This document shows, one piece after another, positions 33,469 through 42,127 of a stretch of 64,000 bases of DNA. Both the position numbers and the translations under genes were made by a program. A model generated the notes under the pieces. That model saw nothing but the letters and a program-made list of their open reading frames with translations. It did no database searches and was not told the DNA's origin. This stretch comes from Brevundimonas naejangsanensis (GTDB taxonomy: Bacteria > Pseudomonadota > Alphaproteobacteria > Caulobacterales > Caulobacteraceae). The stretch spans positions 1,161,501-1,225,500 of the forward strand of contig NZ_CP015614.1 in assembly GCF_000635915.2 (NCBI RefSeq). Reading direction: 5' to 3'. Each line of letters opens with the position of its first letter. The stretch's first letter is position 1.

Positions 33469-34049
33469 GTACGACGGAAGACGTTGTCCGCATCCTCAAG
33501 GAAGACGGCGGCTACAAGGAGTTGCCCAAGCCTCTGCGTGTGGGCTCCCAAGACTTCGATTTCACCCATGCTTTGGTCGCCGGCGAGCGCGCCAATGACC
33601 TTGTCGTCGTCATGGAGGTGCGGAGCGACAAGAGGGATGAAGATCTCATCCGGCGTGTTCTCGGCCTTACGCGTGCCCTGGATGTCCTGCAGTCCAAACG
33701 CCCCGTCACCGCCGTTTTGACCTCGGGTCAGACCACCCCCGAGACCTTGAGGACGTTGAGCCAAGTCTGTCGGGTGCTCCCGATCGGATCCCAGATCGGC
33801 AAGGATGCGGATCGTGCCGTGCGTGACTGGCTCTCGGTCCTGTTGCCGCTCGAAGGCCCCTCCAGCGCGGAGGCTGTTCTCGTCTGGGAAGCGGACCTGA
33901 CGAAGGCTCTTGCAGAGCAAGAGGACCAGGAACTGGTCGCCCAGTTGATCCAAGCCAGCTACACAAATGCCGAGGCCGTCGAACTGGCTTTTGCAGCGAG
34001 CATCAGGGCCGCTGTTCTGCCCGTGCTCGACGAAGAGAGCGCCGCATGA
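33465..34049 (+). CDS. Unknown protein between SIR2 and Rad50-like genes
   Basis: A 194-residue soluble protein from ATG 33465. It shows an alpha/beta start (QDFDFTHALVAGERAND, LVVVMEVRSDKRDEDLI) that could be a small nuclease-like or adaptor fold, followed by helices. No catalytic motif is certain. Overlap with the flanking genes by ATGA on both sides indicates that it is made in step with them and is likely part of the same complex. Confidence 0.6.
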   Translation: MSTTEDVVRILKEDGGYKELPKPLRVGSQDFDFTHALVAGERANDLVVVMEVRSDKRDEDLIRRVLGLTRALDVLQSKRPVTAVLTSGQTTPETLRTLSQVCRVLPIGSQIGKDADRAVRDWLSVLLPLEGPSSAEAVLVWEADLTKALAEQEDQELVAQLIQASYTNAEAVELAFAASIRAAVLPVLDEESAA

Positions 34050-36472
34050 CGCCCCGTCTCAAGAATCTCGTTCTCAATGACTTCAGAAGCCTGAAAGGGC
34101 CTGTTGTCGTTCCCCTCGACGCCCAGGTGGTGCTCGTCCATGGCTCCAACGGCATGGGCAAGACCAGTGTCCTGACCGGCATCGAACTGGGACTTACCGG
34201 CCAGATTTCCCACCTGGCCGAGGCGGGTAAGCCTTACCAGTCTCATATGGCGCACGTCGACGTTGGTCATGGATCCATCGAGCTCCAGACGACGGCGGCG
34301 CTCGACGGCGGGCGAACCTCTGGAAGCGTGACGTTTGGTGAGACTTTCACCGCCGCGCCCCTCCTAGATCCCGAACAGGCCAAGTTCTTCGCCAATCGCT
34401 GCTACCTGCCTCAGACCGCGCTCAGCAGGCTGCTTGAGCTCTACGATGACCAGTCGACCGGATCGTCATCCCGGCTGACCCAGTTCGTGAATGAGCTGCT
34501 GGGGCTCGATCCCCTGGACGCCCTGATCGATGGCCTGATGTCGGCTCACAATGTCACGCGTATCAGAAACGTCGTGCCCGAGTATCGCCGCTTCGAGGGC
34601 TTGGTGAACGGTGTGAACCAAGACATCGACGCGATCCGCAAGAACGCCGAACTCGCCGAGGCGAACTGGAAGGAGCGCCGTTCGGCGCTGGACGACCTTC
34701 TAAATGAGGTCGATCCGCTGCTCGAGCTGCCCGAAGACTTGGAGGAACGTCGCGGTTTCGAGATGGATTCCGGACTCGAGGAAGCCGAACTCGGTCTGGT
34801 GGGGCGGCTGCAGGCCAATCTTGACCGCGTGCGACAGGCCTGGGCCCAGCGCGGAGAGGGCGATCCCGCCGCGCGACGCGCAGAGCTCGAACAAACGTTG
34901 GACGCGACGTCGAAAAGGCTGGCCGAATGGCAGACGACCGACGGCGCGCGGTTCGCAGACATCGAAACCCTGCTCGCGCCCATCCTTCCCGACCTGCCGC
35001 CCTTTGCCACCGACCCAATGAAGGCGCGCGATCAGGCGGAAACCCGGGCGCGCGCCGAGACAGTGAGATGCCAGGCCCTGCTGACGCTCGCGAAAACGGC
35101 CGCGGACACACTGACTGCCGTGAAGGCGACCATTCAGCGCGCCAATGTGCGGATCGCTGAAATCGACGCTGAACTCGCCAAGAGCGCGGCCGACGCCCAG
35201 TCTCTCGCCAAGGCGCTGGCATCCGTCGCGCCGCATGTTCATGACGAGACATGCCCGGTCTGCGCACGCGATTTCCAGGAAGAGAAAAAGGGCTCGCTTT
35301 CAGCGTTCATCGCGAGCCGGATCGCTGATCTGACAAGCGAAGCGAGCCGTCTTCAGTCGCTGGCGACTGAGCGCGCGGCGGAGTCCAAGCGCCTGGCCGA
35401 GGCCCAGCGCCAGCAGCTCAGCTCCGAACGCGAACTGCTTCCAGAGCAGGAGCGAGCTGACCTGGCGAGCCGGATCCCCAAACTGAACGGCGCCCTGGTC
35501 GATCTGGCGGCCATGACAGTCAATGCTCGCGTGGGGGCGAGCATCATGAATGATTTGGCCTCCGCGCGCTCCCGGTTGAATGCGATGAACCGGATTCAGG
35601 ATGACACGGCGTCCGCAGTCGCCGGGGCGGATCAGATCGTGCGGGACATCACTTCGACTGAACTCGCGGCCTACCCGACCGTGGCGGAGGCGTTCGAGGT
35701 GGCGGCGTCCACCCTATCGCAGCGCGCCGAACAGGCCGAGGCGGACTTGAGCGCGCGTAGCCGGGCACGATCGCTCCTGAGCATGGAGGTAGAGGCGGCC
35801 GCGAGGCTCAAGCGTCTGCGCGCCGAGTTGGCGGTTCAGGAAGCCAAGGCCGTCCGGATCGCAGCGGCGTCCCAGACCGCCAACGCCAGGCGCTTGACGA
35901 GCAGAGCTGTGGCCGATGCTGCGGACAAGATCCGATCGTCTCTGGTGACGACGGTCTTCAACACCTCTCTGAACAACAGATGGCGCGACCTGTTTGTGCG
36001 GCTGGCCCCAACCGAAAACTTCGTGCCCGCCTTCGAACTGAAGACCGTCAAAGGCAAGACCGAGGCGCATCTGAAGACGCTCCACCGATCTGGTGTCGGC
36101 TACGGTAACCCGGGGGCAATGCTCAGCCAGGGAAACCTGAACACGGCGGCCCTGACCCTTTTCCTAGCCTTGCATTTGTCCGTGCCCGCCAAACAGCCGT
36201 GGCTCATTCTCGACGATCCTGTGCAGTCGATGGACGATGTCCACATCGCTCAGTTCGCCGCCTTGCTCCGGACCCTGTCCAAACGCCTTGGCCGCCAGAT
36301 CGTGATCGCCGTGCATGAGCGCGCCCTGTTTGACTATCTGGCTCTGGAGCTCAGTCCAGCCTTTTCGGGCGATAGTCTGCTCACGGTGGAGATCACCCGC
36401 GGTCCCGATGGAATGAGTTCGGCCGATCCGAAGGGTTTCGGCTTTGAAACCGATCAGGCGATCGCCGCCTGA
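34046..36472 (+). CDS. SMC/Rad50-like ATPase with zinc hook
   Basis: An 808-residue ATPase. Walker A is GSNGMGKTS (about residue 33), followed by long coiled coils that flank a zinc-hook motif CPVC (Cys403, Cys406). The C-terminal head has the signature region LSQGNLNTAALTLFLALHLS (about 692) and Walker B WLILDDPVQSMDD (about 719), then a conserved His in AVHERALFDYL. Architecture resembles RloC/Rad50/RecF-type DNA-sensing ATPases. Coupled to the SIR2 and 194-aa genes, it probably detects foreign DNA and gates the SIR2 effector, which is inference. Confidence 0.85.
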   Translation: MTPRLKNLVLNDFRSLKGPVVVPLDAQVVLVHGSNGMGKTSVLTGIELGLTGQISHLAEAGKPYQSHMAHVDVGHGSIELQTTAALDGGRTSGSVTFGETFTAAPLLDPEQAKFFANRCYLPQTALSRLLELYDDQSTGSSSRLTQFVNELLGLDPLDALIDGLMSAHNVTRIRNVVPEYRRFEGLVNGVNQDIDAIRKNAELAEANWKERRSALDDLLNEVDPLLELPEDLEERRGFEMDSGLEEAELGLVGRLQANLDRVRQAWAQRGEGDPAARRAELEQTLDATSKRLAEWQTTDGARFADIETLLAPILPDLPPFATDPMKARDQAETRARAETVRCQALLTLAKTAADTLTAVKATIQRANVRIAEIDAELAKSAADAQSLAKALASVAPHVHDETCPVCARDFQEEKKGSLSAFIASRIADLTSEASRLQSLATERAAESKRLAEAQRQQLSSERELLPEQERADLASRIPKLNGALVDLAAMTVNARVGASIMNDLASARSRLNAMNRIQDDTASAVAGADQIVRDITSTELAAYPTVAEAFEVAASTLSQRAEQAEADLSARSRARSLLSMEVEAAARLKRLRAELAVQEAKAVRIAAASQTANARRLTSRAVADAADKIRSSLVTTVFNTSLNNRWRDLFVRLAPTENFVPAFELKTVKGKTEAHLKTLHRSGVGYGNPGAMLSQGNLNTAALTLFLALHLSVPAKQPWLILDDPVQSMDDVHIAQFAALLRTLSKRLGRQIVIAVHERALFDYLALELSPAFSGDSLLTVEITRGPDGMSSADPKGFGFETDQAIAA

Positions 36473-36477
36473 GGACG

Positions 36478-36984
36478 TTGGCATCACGGCTGGGTCGATT
36501 GATCGACGCGTTTCGCCATTCGGCGCTTGTCCGCGCCCTCTATCGTCTGGTTCGCCATTTCAGAGGAGCGAAGGTCCGCGTGCCGAAACCGATCACTGAA
36601 TACGAAACCTATACGTTGGAAGATCCGGATCGTCCCGGTGTGGAGATCCTGGTGGCTGAGGTCCCCGACGGACTATCCACCACCCATGAGGCCAGGCATC
36701 AGTACGACGACAGGTCGGTCGCAGTGCCTCACGGCATGGGTTCGATCTGGTTCACCGTGATCGGCCCAAGGCAAGTCGTTATGGCCCACGCCACTTTCGG
36801 CGGCGACCAAGGCAAGGTCCAGTGCTGCACGATCGAGGTTGAACCGGCTTTCCGTAAGCAGGGACTGGCGACTCTCCTGTATCTGCTGGCGAGCGACACC
36901 TTCGCTGCGCCTGTCATTCCGTCGGACAATCGGACAGCCCACGCCATTGCCTTTTGGAATGGCCGCACCGAGATTTCGGCCTGA
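36478..36984 (+). CDS. GNAT-like N-acetyltransferase
   Basis: A 168-residue protein. The acetyl-CoA site is suggested by IEVEPAFRKQGLATLLYLLA, the usual V-x-P-x-(R/Q)-(R/K)-x-G-(I/L)-(A/G) pattern, followed by an Asn and aromatic tail. The N-terminal 40 residues are basic and helical. The start is TTG six bases after the ATPase stop with GAGG just upstream; a downstream start cannot be excluded. It is fourth in the SIR2 operon; whether it belongs to the system or is a hitch-hiker is unclear. Confidence 0.62.
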   Translation: MASRLGRLIDAFRHSALVRALYRLVRHFRGAKVRVPKPITEYETYTLEDPDRPGVEILVAEVPDGLSTTHEARHQYDDRSVAVPHGMGSIWFTVIGPRQVVMAHATFGGDQGKVQCCTIEVEPAFRKQGLATLLYLLASDTFAAPVIPSDNRTAHAIAFWNGRTEISA

Positions 36985-37014
36985 CACCGGATCCCGCGCC
37001 TCATAGGAGATCGA

Positions 37015-37104
37015 ATGACTGAAACGCCGCCGCCACTGCCCGAAGGGTTGCGGTCCACCGGGGGCGATCTCGGCGTGGCCGGCTTCAAGGCGCTGCGCGC
37101 GTGA
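37015..37104 (+). CDS. Small open frame, possibly a remnant
   Basis: A 29-residue frame with ATG preceded by GGAG, beginning MTETPPPLPEG and ending VAGFKALRA. No known domain. It could be a small protein, or the start of a gene truncated by later rearrangement, since it lies at the end of the SIR2 operon next to a repeat. Confidence 0.3.
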   Translation: MTETPPPLPEGLRSTGGDLGVAGFKALRA

Positions 37105-37397
37105 TCATCGAGTTTGAGCGGTTCGTTCAGCTCTTAGCAGACAAAACACCGAGGAAAGAAAAAGGTGTCTGCTTCACGCACCGGAGCCAATGTCCGCTTC
37201 TGGCGCTTAGCTGGCTCGCCCCGTGGCCCACCGTCGGCATCAATCAGCCAGCCATCGACACTGGGAGCTCTGGCAGGGCACCTGCCGATGAGGCCCGGTC
37301 AGGACGATCCGGCAAAAAATCTCTCCTGACGCATGGTCCAGTGTACAAACTTCGCCGCCAGTCCCTTCAGGGCTGCTCGCAGCGAACGTTGATATGT
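37105..37397. other. Gap with hairpin and repeat copy
   Basis: About 290 bases without a gene. GCAGAC...ACACC at 37137-37150 pairs with GGTGTCTGC at 37164-37172 and may end the SIR2 operon. The string CCAATGTCCGCTTCTGGCGC at 37187-37206 is a near-copy of 31405-31424. The metal island begins right after. Confidence 0.4.
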
Positions 37398-38216
37398 TCA
37401 GTCTAAGGAGATGGCTTGAGGACGGGCGGCCCGGAACTGGGGCCACGCCTGCAGAAGCACCTTGATCGCCGACCGGAAGAAGAGGAGGGCGATCACGCCG
37501 CCGACCAGGATGTCAGGCCAGCCGGCGCTGAACAGATGCACGCCTCCGGCGGCGACGATGACGCCGGTATTGGCGATCACGTCGTTGCGCGAACACTCGA
37601 AGGTGCTGGACAGGTTCACGTCCCGGTTCCGGTGGCGATAGAGCAGCGCCAGGCAGACGAGATTGGCGACGAGGGCGATCACCCCGAACAGGCCCATAGT
37701 TTCAGCGGTCGGAGTGACGTCGCCCGCCACCTTGCGGACGACCTCCACGAAGACCCAGACGCCGAAGGCGGCGATGACGCCCGCCTTGACCAAGGCGGCG
37801 CCAGCGCGCCACCGCAGACTCCGGTTCAGGGCGTAGAGGCTCAGGCCGTAGACCAAGGCGTCGCCGAGCATGTCGATCGAATCAGCCATCAGGGCGGTGG
37901 ACTGCGCGACGAGGCCGGCGCCGAATTCGGCGAAGAACATGACCACGTTGATCGCCAGAACCAGGATCAGGACACGACGCACGTCGGCATGGGCGCCGAG
38001 GGCGGCGATCTCGTCCCCTTTGGCCGAACAGCAGTCGTCACCCGCCAAATGGGCAGTCGGTGCCGGTTCAGTCTCGTTGGTCGAGCCGCAGGCGGTCGGT
38101 CCAGAACAACAGTACTGGGCGTCTGTGGGGGCGGGAGAGGGTGGCCGGCTCGAGCAGACGGCCTTCTCCGGCGCATCGGAAGAGGGCTTTGCGGAGGATG
38201 GGCAGCAGTCGGACAT
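37398..38216 (-). CDS. Cys-rich CDF-family cation exporter
   Basis: A 272-residue cation diffusion facilitator. The ~80-residue N-terminus is rich in cysteine pairs (DCC, YCC, DDCC) likely to bind metal. Transmembrane helix 2 has STALMADSIDMLGDAL with the D-x3-D zinc-site pair. The equivalent of the usual H-x3-D in helix 5 reads C-x3-D (CSRND). The protein exports Zn, Cd, Pb or a similar ion from the cytoplasm. It is transcribed away from the MerR gene through a promoter with MerR-type geometry, so MerR should activate it. The start at 38216 was chosen over open upstream codons. Confidence 0.85.
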   Translation of the reverse strand: MSDCCPSSAKPSSDAPEKAVCSSRPPSPAPTDAQYCCSGPTACGSTNETEPAPTAHLAGDDCCSAKGDEIAALGAHADVRRVLILVLAINVVMFFAEFGAGLVAQSTALMADSIDMLGDALVYGLSLYALNRSLRWRAGAALVKAGVIAAFGVWVFVEVVRKVAGDVTPTAETMGLFGVIALVANLVCLALLYRHRNRDVNLSSTFECSRNDVIANTGVIVAAGGVHLFSAGWPDILVGGVIALLFFRSAIKVLLQAWPQFRAARPQAISLD

Positions 38217-38258
38217 GAGGAACCAGGGTTGCGAATAGGGTTCGCCGACCGATATGCG

Positions 38259-38277
38259 ACCTATAGCGGGTATAGGT
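38259..38277. promoter_or_regulatory. MerR-type operator in a 19-bp-spacer promoter
   Basis: ACCTATA-GCGGG-TATAGGT, a perfect 7-5-7 palindrome. On the minus strand it fills the 19-base spacer between a -35-like TTGAAC (38281-38276) and a -10-like CATATC (38256-38251), the hallmark of promoters that MerR proteins activate by untwisting. It faces the CDF exporter gene; the MerR gene starts nine bases to the right. Confidence 0.8.
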
Positions 38278-38285
38278 TCAAGGGC

Positions 38286-38720
38286 ATGGCCGAGAATTTC
38301 TCCATTGGCGATCTGGGGCGGCGCACGGGGTGCAAGGTGGTCACCATCCGTTATTATGAGCGGATCGGCGTCCTCGAGGCACCCCGTCGTGGCGAAGGCG
38401 GTCATCGCATCTATGGCCAGGACCATCTGGACCGGCTCGCCTTTGTGCGGCGCGCGCGAGATCTCGGCTTCTCCCTGGATGCTGTCCGAAGCCTGTTGAG
38501 CCTGTCAGGAGGGCCCACCTCTGCCCCTTGCGGGGCGGCCGACGCCGTCGCCATGGAGCATCTTGCAGAGGTGCGCGCCAAGATCATGGACCTGCGTCGG
38601 CTGGAGGACACCCTCGTCTCTGTCCTGGATCGCTGCGGCCGGACGACCGTCGAGGACTGTCGGGTGCTGGACGCCCTACGTGAGACGCCTCAGCCAGAGG
38701 ACGCCGTCTCGGCGCCTTGA
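38286..38720 (+). CDS. MerR-family metal-responsive regulator (CadR/PbrR/ZntR-like)
   Basis: A 144-residue regulator: N-terminal HTH (FSIGDLGRRTGCKVVTIRYY, GLRGYDQ-like hinge RIYGQDHLDRLAFV) and a dimer helix with metal cysteines in the CadR/PbrR pattern (Cys79 in APCGAAD, then C-x6-C in DRCGRTTVEDC). Cd, Pb or Zn are the expected inducers. It binds the palindrome just upstream and activates the divergent CDF gene. Its 3' end overlaps the last gene of the leftward czc operon by 31 bases. Confidence 0.87.
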   Translation: MAENFSIGDLGRRTGCKVVTIRYYERIGVLEAPRRGEGGHRIYGQDHLDRLAFVRRARDLGFSLDAVRSLLSLSGGPTSAPCGAADAVAMEHLAEVRAKIMDLRRLEDTLVSVLDRCGRTTVEDCRVLDALRETPQPEDAVSAP

Positions 38721-38974
38721 GCATGACCTGAGGGACCGGAGGCCTCGCTTGGGCGCGAAGCGCCGGCGTCGCCGTGAGCCGCGCCGGGCGGGCCGTGATA
38801 GTGGCGTAAAGGATTCAGGTCGTCGCGCACGGCGTAGAGAAAGCCGGAGCCTCCAAGCCAGAGCAGGCTGAACAGAAGGGTCAGGGCTAGGCCCGGACGG
38901 GCGCGTGGAGCGAGCCGCAGACCGGCCAGGGCAAGGAGGGGAAGGCCGACGCCTATACCACGTGCACCGGCCAT
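38690..38974 (-). CDS. Small membrane protein, last gene of the czc operon
   Basis: A 94-residue protein with one or two hydrophobic helices (GVGLPLLALAGLRLAPRARP, LALTLLFSLLWLGGSGFLYA) and a His- and Gly-rich tail (LRHYHGPPGAAHGDAG) that could hold metal. No family is recognised. It overlaps the end of the 63-aa gene by 22 bases and the convergent MerR gene by 31 bases. Confidence 0.55.
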   Translation of the reverse strand: MAGARGIGVGLPLLALAGLRLAPRARPGLALTLLFSLLWLGGSGFLYAVRDDLNPLRHYHGPPGAAHGDAGASRPSEASGPSGHAQGAETASSG

Positions 38975-39144
38975 CCGAGCGTGCTGAAGCAGAAGATGGC
39001 GAAGGTGAGAACAGCGCCGGCGCTCACCAAGCTCGCCGTCAGGACAGCGAGCCCGTCAAGAAGCGGGTTCGGCCGGGGCGGCGGAGGGCGTCTGCCGCGA
39101 CGCTTGCCGGGCCGGCCTTCCTTCCATCGAACGGTGCGCGCCAT
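38953..39144 (-). CDS. Small membrane protein of the czc operon
   Basis: A 63-residue protein with a basic Pro/Arg-rich N-terminus and one transmembrane helix (LLDGLAVLTASLVSAGAVLT, then FAIFCFSTLGW). No family is recognised. The start at 39144 overlaps the DUF305 stop by contact, and it is followed at once by the 94-aa gene, so both appear translationally coupled at the tail of the operon. Confidence 0.5.
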   Translation of the reverse strand: MARTVRWKEGRPGKRRGRRPPPPRPNPLLDGLAVLTASLVSAGAVLTFAIFCFSTLGWPVHVV

Positions 39145-39145
39145 G

Positions 39146-39583
39146 TCAGGCGCCGCTCTCCGGCGCAGGCTGAGTTTCGCGTCGCGCCAGCCAGAGGCGC
39201 ATTCGAAGGATTTCCGTGTCGCGCGCCCGGATGAGGTCCTGGGCCAGCCCACGAGCGTCCTTGTCGGAGCCGTGCTGCAACTGGATCCGGGCCAGGGCGA
39301 TCTCGCCCTCATGATGAGCGATCATGGCGCGCATGAAGTCGACGTCGGCGTCGCCGGTCCAGCGAATGTCAGTGGCCTGGTGAAGACGTTCATTGGCCTC
39401 CTTGAAAGAGCGGGTCGAGGCCGCGTCTCCCAGGGCGTCGGCATGGCCGGCGTGCTCGTCGATCGGCTGGACGGCCGCAGCCGCCGGACGATCGGGCGGG
39501 GATTGACGCGACATCATGCCGAACAGAAAGGCTGCAGCCGCCAGGAAGGCTGCGATGAGGGTGAGCCAGCTAAGGCGTTTCAT
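39146..39583 (-). CDS. DUF305 periplasmic protein
   Basis: A 145-residue exported protein: an N-terminal signal anchor (LSWLTLIAAFLAAAAFLFGM), a His-containing linker (EHAGHADALGDA) and the DUF305 core DVDFMRAMIAHHEGEIALAR. The paired His in AHH and the later Glu are conserved in this ferritin-like family, which is common beside copper and heavy-metal genes. A metal-binding role in the periplasm is likely but unproven. It lies six bases after the P-type ATPase gene in the czc operon. Confidence 0.82.
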   Translation of the reverse strand: MKRLSWLTLIAAFLAAAAFLFGMMSRQSPPDRPAAAAVQPIDEHAGHADALGDAASTRSFKEANERLHQATDIRWTGDADVDFMRAMIAHHEGEIALARIQLQHGSDKDARGLAQDLIRARDTEILRMRLWLARRETQPAPESGA

Positions 39584-39588
39584 GGGCT

Positions 39589-42090
39589 TTATCCCGGATA
39601 GGATGCGGGCGCCTGGCGATCGCGGTAGGCGAGCAGGCGCAGGGCGTTGAACACCACTAAGAGGGTGGAGCCTTCGTGCAGGGCGACGGCCGGGCCGATG
39701 CCGAGACCGAGGATGGTGGCTGGCACGAGGAAGGCGACCACGCCGAGGCTGACGAACAGGTTCTGGCGGATGACGGTTCGGGTGCGACGGCTCAGGCCGA
39801 CCGTGAAGGGAAGATTGGACAGATCATCGGCCATGAGGGCCACGTCGGCGGTTTCCAGAGCGACGTCGGAGCCCGCCGCGCCCATGGCCACGCCGACCGT
39901 GGCCGTGGCCATGGCGGGGGCGTCGTTGACCCCGTCGCCGACCATGGCGACCTTGGTCTCGGCGCGGAGGCGCTTGATCGCCTCGACCTTGTCGTCCGGC
40001 ATGAGGTCGCCCCAGGCCTCCGTCAGGCCGACCTGGCCGGCGATGGCTTCGGCCGCCTTCTGGTGGTCGCCCGAGATCATGATCATGCGCCGGACGCCCA
40101 GGGCTCTCAGTCTTGTCAGGGCGTCGCGCGCGGCCGCACGCGGCGTGTCCAGCAGGCCGATCACGCCGAGATCGCGTTCGCCCTGGCGCACCACCATCAG
40201 GGTGCGGCCCTGGGCGCGGAGGCGATCGACCGCCTCGGTCGCCTGGACGCTCAGAACCGGCACGCCGTCCGATCCGAACATCTCGGGCTTGCCGATCTGG
40301 ACCGTGACGCCCTCGAGCTCGGCGGCGACGCCCTTGCCGGTCAGGCTCTGCAGGCTTGAAGCGGCAGGGACGGCGGCGCCGTCGAGACGCGCCGCGCCGT
40401 CCCGGGCGATGGCTTCAGCCAAGGGGTGATCGCTGAGCCGTTCCACGGCGACCGCCACCGTCAGCAGGGCGCGTTCGTCGGCGCCGTCGACGGGGATGAC
40501 GTCGGTGATCCGCGGGCGGCCTTCCGTCAGGGTACCGGTCTTGTCGAAGGCGATAGCGTCGACGGCGCCGAGGCTCTCAAGCGGCGCGCCGCCCTTGATC
40601 AGGACGCCGGCGCGAGCGGCGCGGGCGACGCCCGACAGGACGGCGCTCGGCGTGGCGATAGCCAGGGCGCAGGGGCTGGCGGCCACCAGGACCGCCATGG
40701 CGCGGTAGAAGCTGTCGCGGAAGGGTTCGTCGACCACCACCCAGGCGAAGAGCAGGATGAAGGCCAGGCCCAGGACGAGAGGGACGAAGACGCGCTCGAA
40801 CCGGTCGGTGAACCTTTGTGTGGGCGACTTCTGGGTCTCCGCCTCGCTGACCATGCGCACGACCTTGGCCAAGGTGGTGTCGCTGGACTTGCGGGTGGTC
40901 TCGATCTCGATGGCGCCGGCGCCGTTGATCGTCCCGGCGAAAACGGCGGATGCGGCGAGGATGGAGGCGGGGCGGGCCCGGGCCTCGGCGAGATCATCGA
41001 CCGGCTGCTTGTCGACCGGCATGCTCTCCCCAGTGACGGGGGCCTGATTGATGCTGGTGGCCCCCTTGATGACGAAGCCGTCGGCGGGCAGGCGTTCATT
41101 GGGCCTGACCACCACCACCTCGCCGACTTCAAGCGCCTCGACCGGTATCTCGATCACCTCGCCGTCACGCCGCACCCTGGCGGTGCGCGGGGCGAGTTCC
41201 GCCAAGGCCTCGATGGCGCGCTTGGCCCGGCCCATGGCGTAGTGCTCCAGGGCGTGGCCGAGGCTGAAGAGAAAGAGGAGCAGGGCGCCTTCCGCCCAGG
41301 CGCCGAGCGCCGCCGCCCCCGCCGCCGCCACCAGCATCAGGGTGTCGATCTCGAAGCGCTTGCGCCTGAGGTTGTCGATCGCTTCGCGCACGGTGAAGAA
41401 GCCGCCCAGGCCGTAAGCGCTGAGGAAGAGCGCGAGCGGGATCCAGCCCGGCAGGCCCGACGCCAGTTTTTCCAGGGCGAAGCCGAGGCCCAGGGTGCCG
41501 CCGGCGGCAAGGGCGAAGATCAGTTCGGTGTTGGCGCCGAAAATCCCTCCGTGGGCGTGATCATGGTCGGCGTGATCCTCCTTCCCGGGATCGTGGTCGT
41601 GGCCGGCGTGGTCGTCTGCGGCGTGTTCAGCCCTGGCCGGGAAGGGCTGGGGGGAGAAGGTCAGGCCGTGGCCGGCGAGCGTCTTGATCAGCTGGTCGCG
41701 GGTGATCCGGTTCTGGTCGAACTCGACGCGGACCGCGCCGGCGGCGTCGAGGCCGACCTCAAGGAGGCCGGGCTCCGCCTTGAGGTCGGCCTCGAGCGAA
41801 CGGGCGTGCCGCGCATGGCGCACGCCTTGGGTCCAGCCGACCAGGTGGCCGAAGCGACGGCTGATCTCGACCCCGGCCTGGAGCGCCTTGCGGCGCACCT
41901 CGTCCGGCGACAGGAGTTTGGCGTCGTAGTGCAGGCAGAGCTGGGGCCCGGTCGGGGATTCCGCGACGTGGATCTGGGACAGGCCGGGCGCGCCGGTCAG
42001 GCGTTTGACGAGGCGCTCGACGCAGGCGTCCAAGGCGTCGGGCGCTTCGGGGAGAAGGACCGGTATGTCGAGTCTGACGGTGCTAGGCAT
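39589..42090 (-). CDS. czcP: P1B-4 heavy-metal-transporting ATPase (CzcP/CadA-like)
   Basis: An 833-residue heavy-metal pump. The N-terminus holds two degenerate HMA-like modules and a His/Asp-rich linker (DDHAGHDHDPGKEDHADHDH). Helix 6 of the transport site has SPCALAIATPSA, with Ser in place of the Cu/Zn-type CPC, and the last helix region has HEGSTLLVV; SPC plus HEGST is the P1B-4 signature (Co, Zn, Cd, Ni). Other motifs: TGESMPV, DKTGTLTEG, SDHPLAEA, MISGDHQKA, VGDGVNDAPA. The start at 42090 was preferred because upstream codons are low-complexity. It exports cytoplasmic metal to the periplasm, where CzcCBA can remove it. Confidence 0.88.
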   Translation of the reverse strand: MPSTVRLDIPVLLPEAPDALDACVERLVKRLTGAPGLSQIHVAESPTGPQLCLHYDAKLLSPDEVRRKALQAGVEISRRFGHLVGWTQGVRHARHARSLEADLKAEPGLLEVGLDAAGAVRVEFDQNRITRDQLIKTLAGHGLTFSPQPFPARAEHAADDHAGHDHDPGKEDHADHDHAHGGIFGANTELIFALAAGGTLGLGFALEKLASGLPGWIPLALFLSAYGLGGFFTVREAIDNLRRKRFEIDTLMLVAAAGAAALGAWAEGALLLFLFSLGHALEHYAMGRAKRAIEALAELAPRTARVRRDGEVIEIPVEALEVGEVVVVRPNERLPADGFVIKGATSINQAPVTGESMPVDKQPVDDLAEARARPASILAASAVFAGTINGAGAIEIETTRKSSDTTLAKVVRMVSEAETQKSPTQRFTDRFERVFVPLVLGLAFILLFAWVVVDEPFRDSFYRAMAVLVAASPCALAIATPSAVLSGVARAARAGVLIKGGAPLESLGAVDAIAFDKTGTLTEGRPRITDVIPVDGADERALLTVAVAVERLSDHPLAEAIARDGAARLDGAAVPAASSLQSLTGKGVAAELEGVTVQIGKPEMFGSDGVPVLSVQATEAVDRLRAQGRTLMVVRQGERDLGVIGLLDTPRAAARDALTRLRALGVRRMIMISGDHQKAAEAIAGQVGLTEAWGDLMPDDKVEAIKRLRAETKVAMVGDGVNDAPAMATATVGVAMGAAGSDVALETADVALMADDLSNLPFTVGLSRRTRTVIRQNLFVSLGVVAFLVPATILGLGIGPAVALHEGSTLLVVFNALRLLAYRDRQAPASYPG

Positions 42091-42127
42091 GCTTGAACTC
42101 CTCGGATGCGGAAGAGGGGGCTGAAGG

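Noticed and set aside
40426..42096. A 556-codon plus-strand frame opposite czcP
   Set aside because: Repetitive Gly/Asp/Val/His product typical of an antisense shadow of a high-GC gene; czcP motifs are complete.
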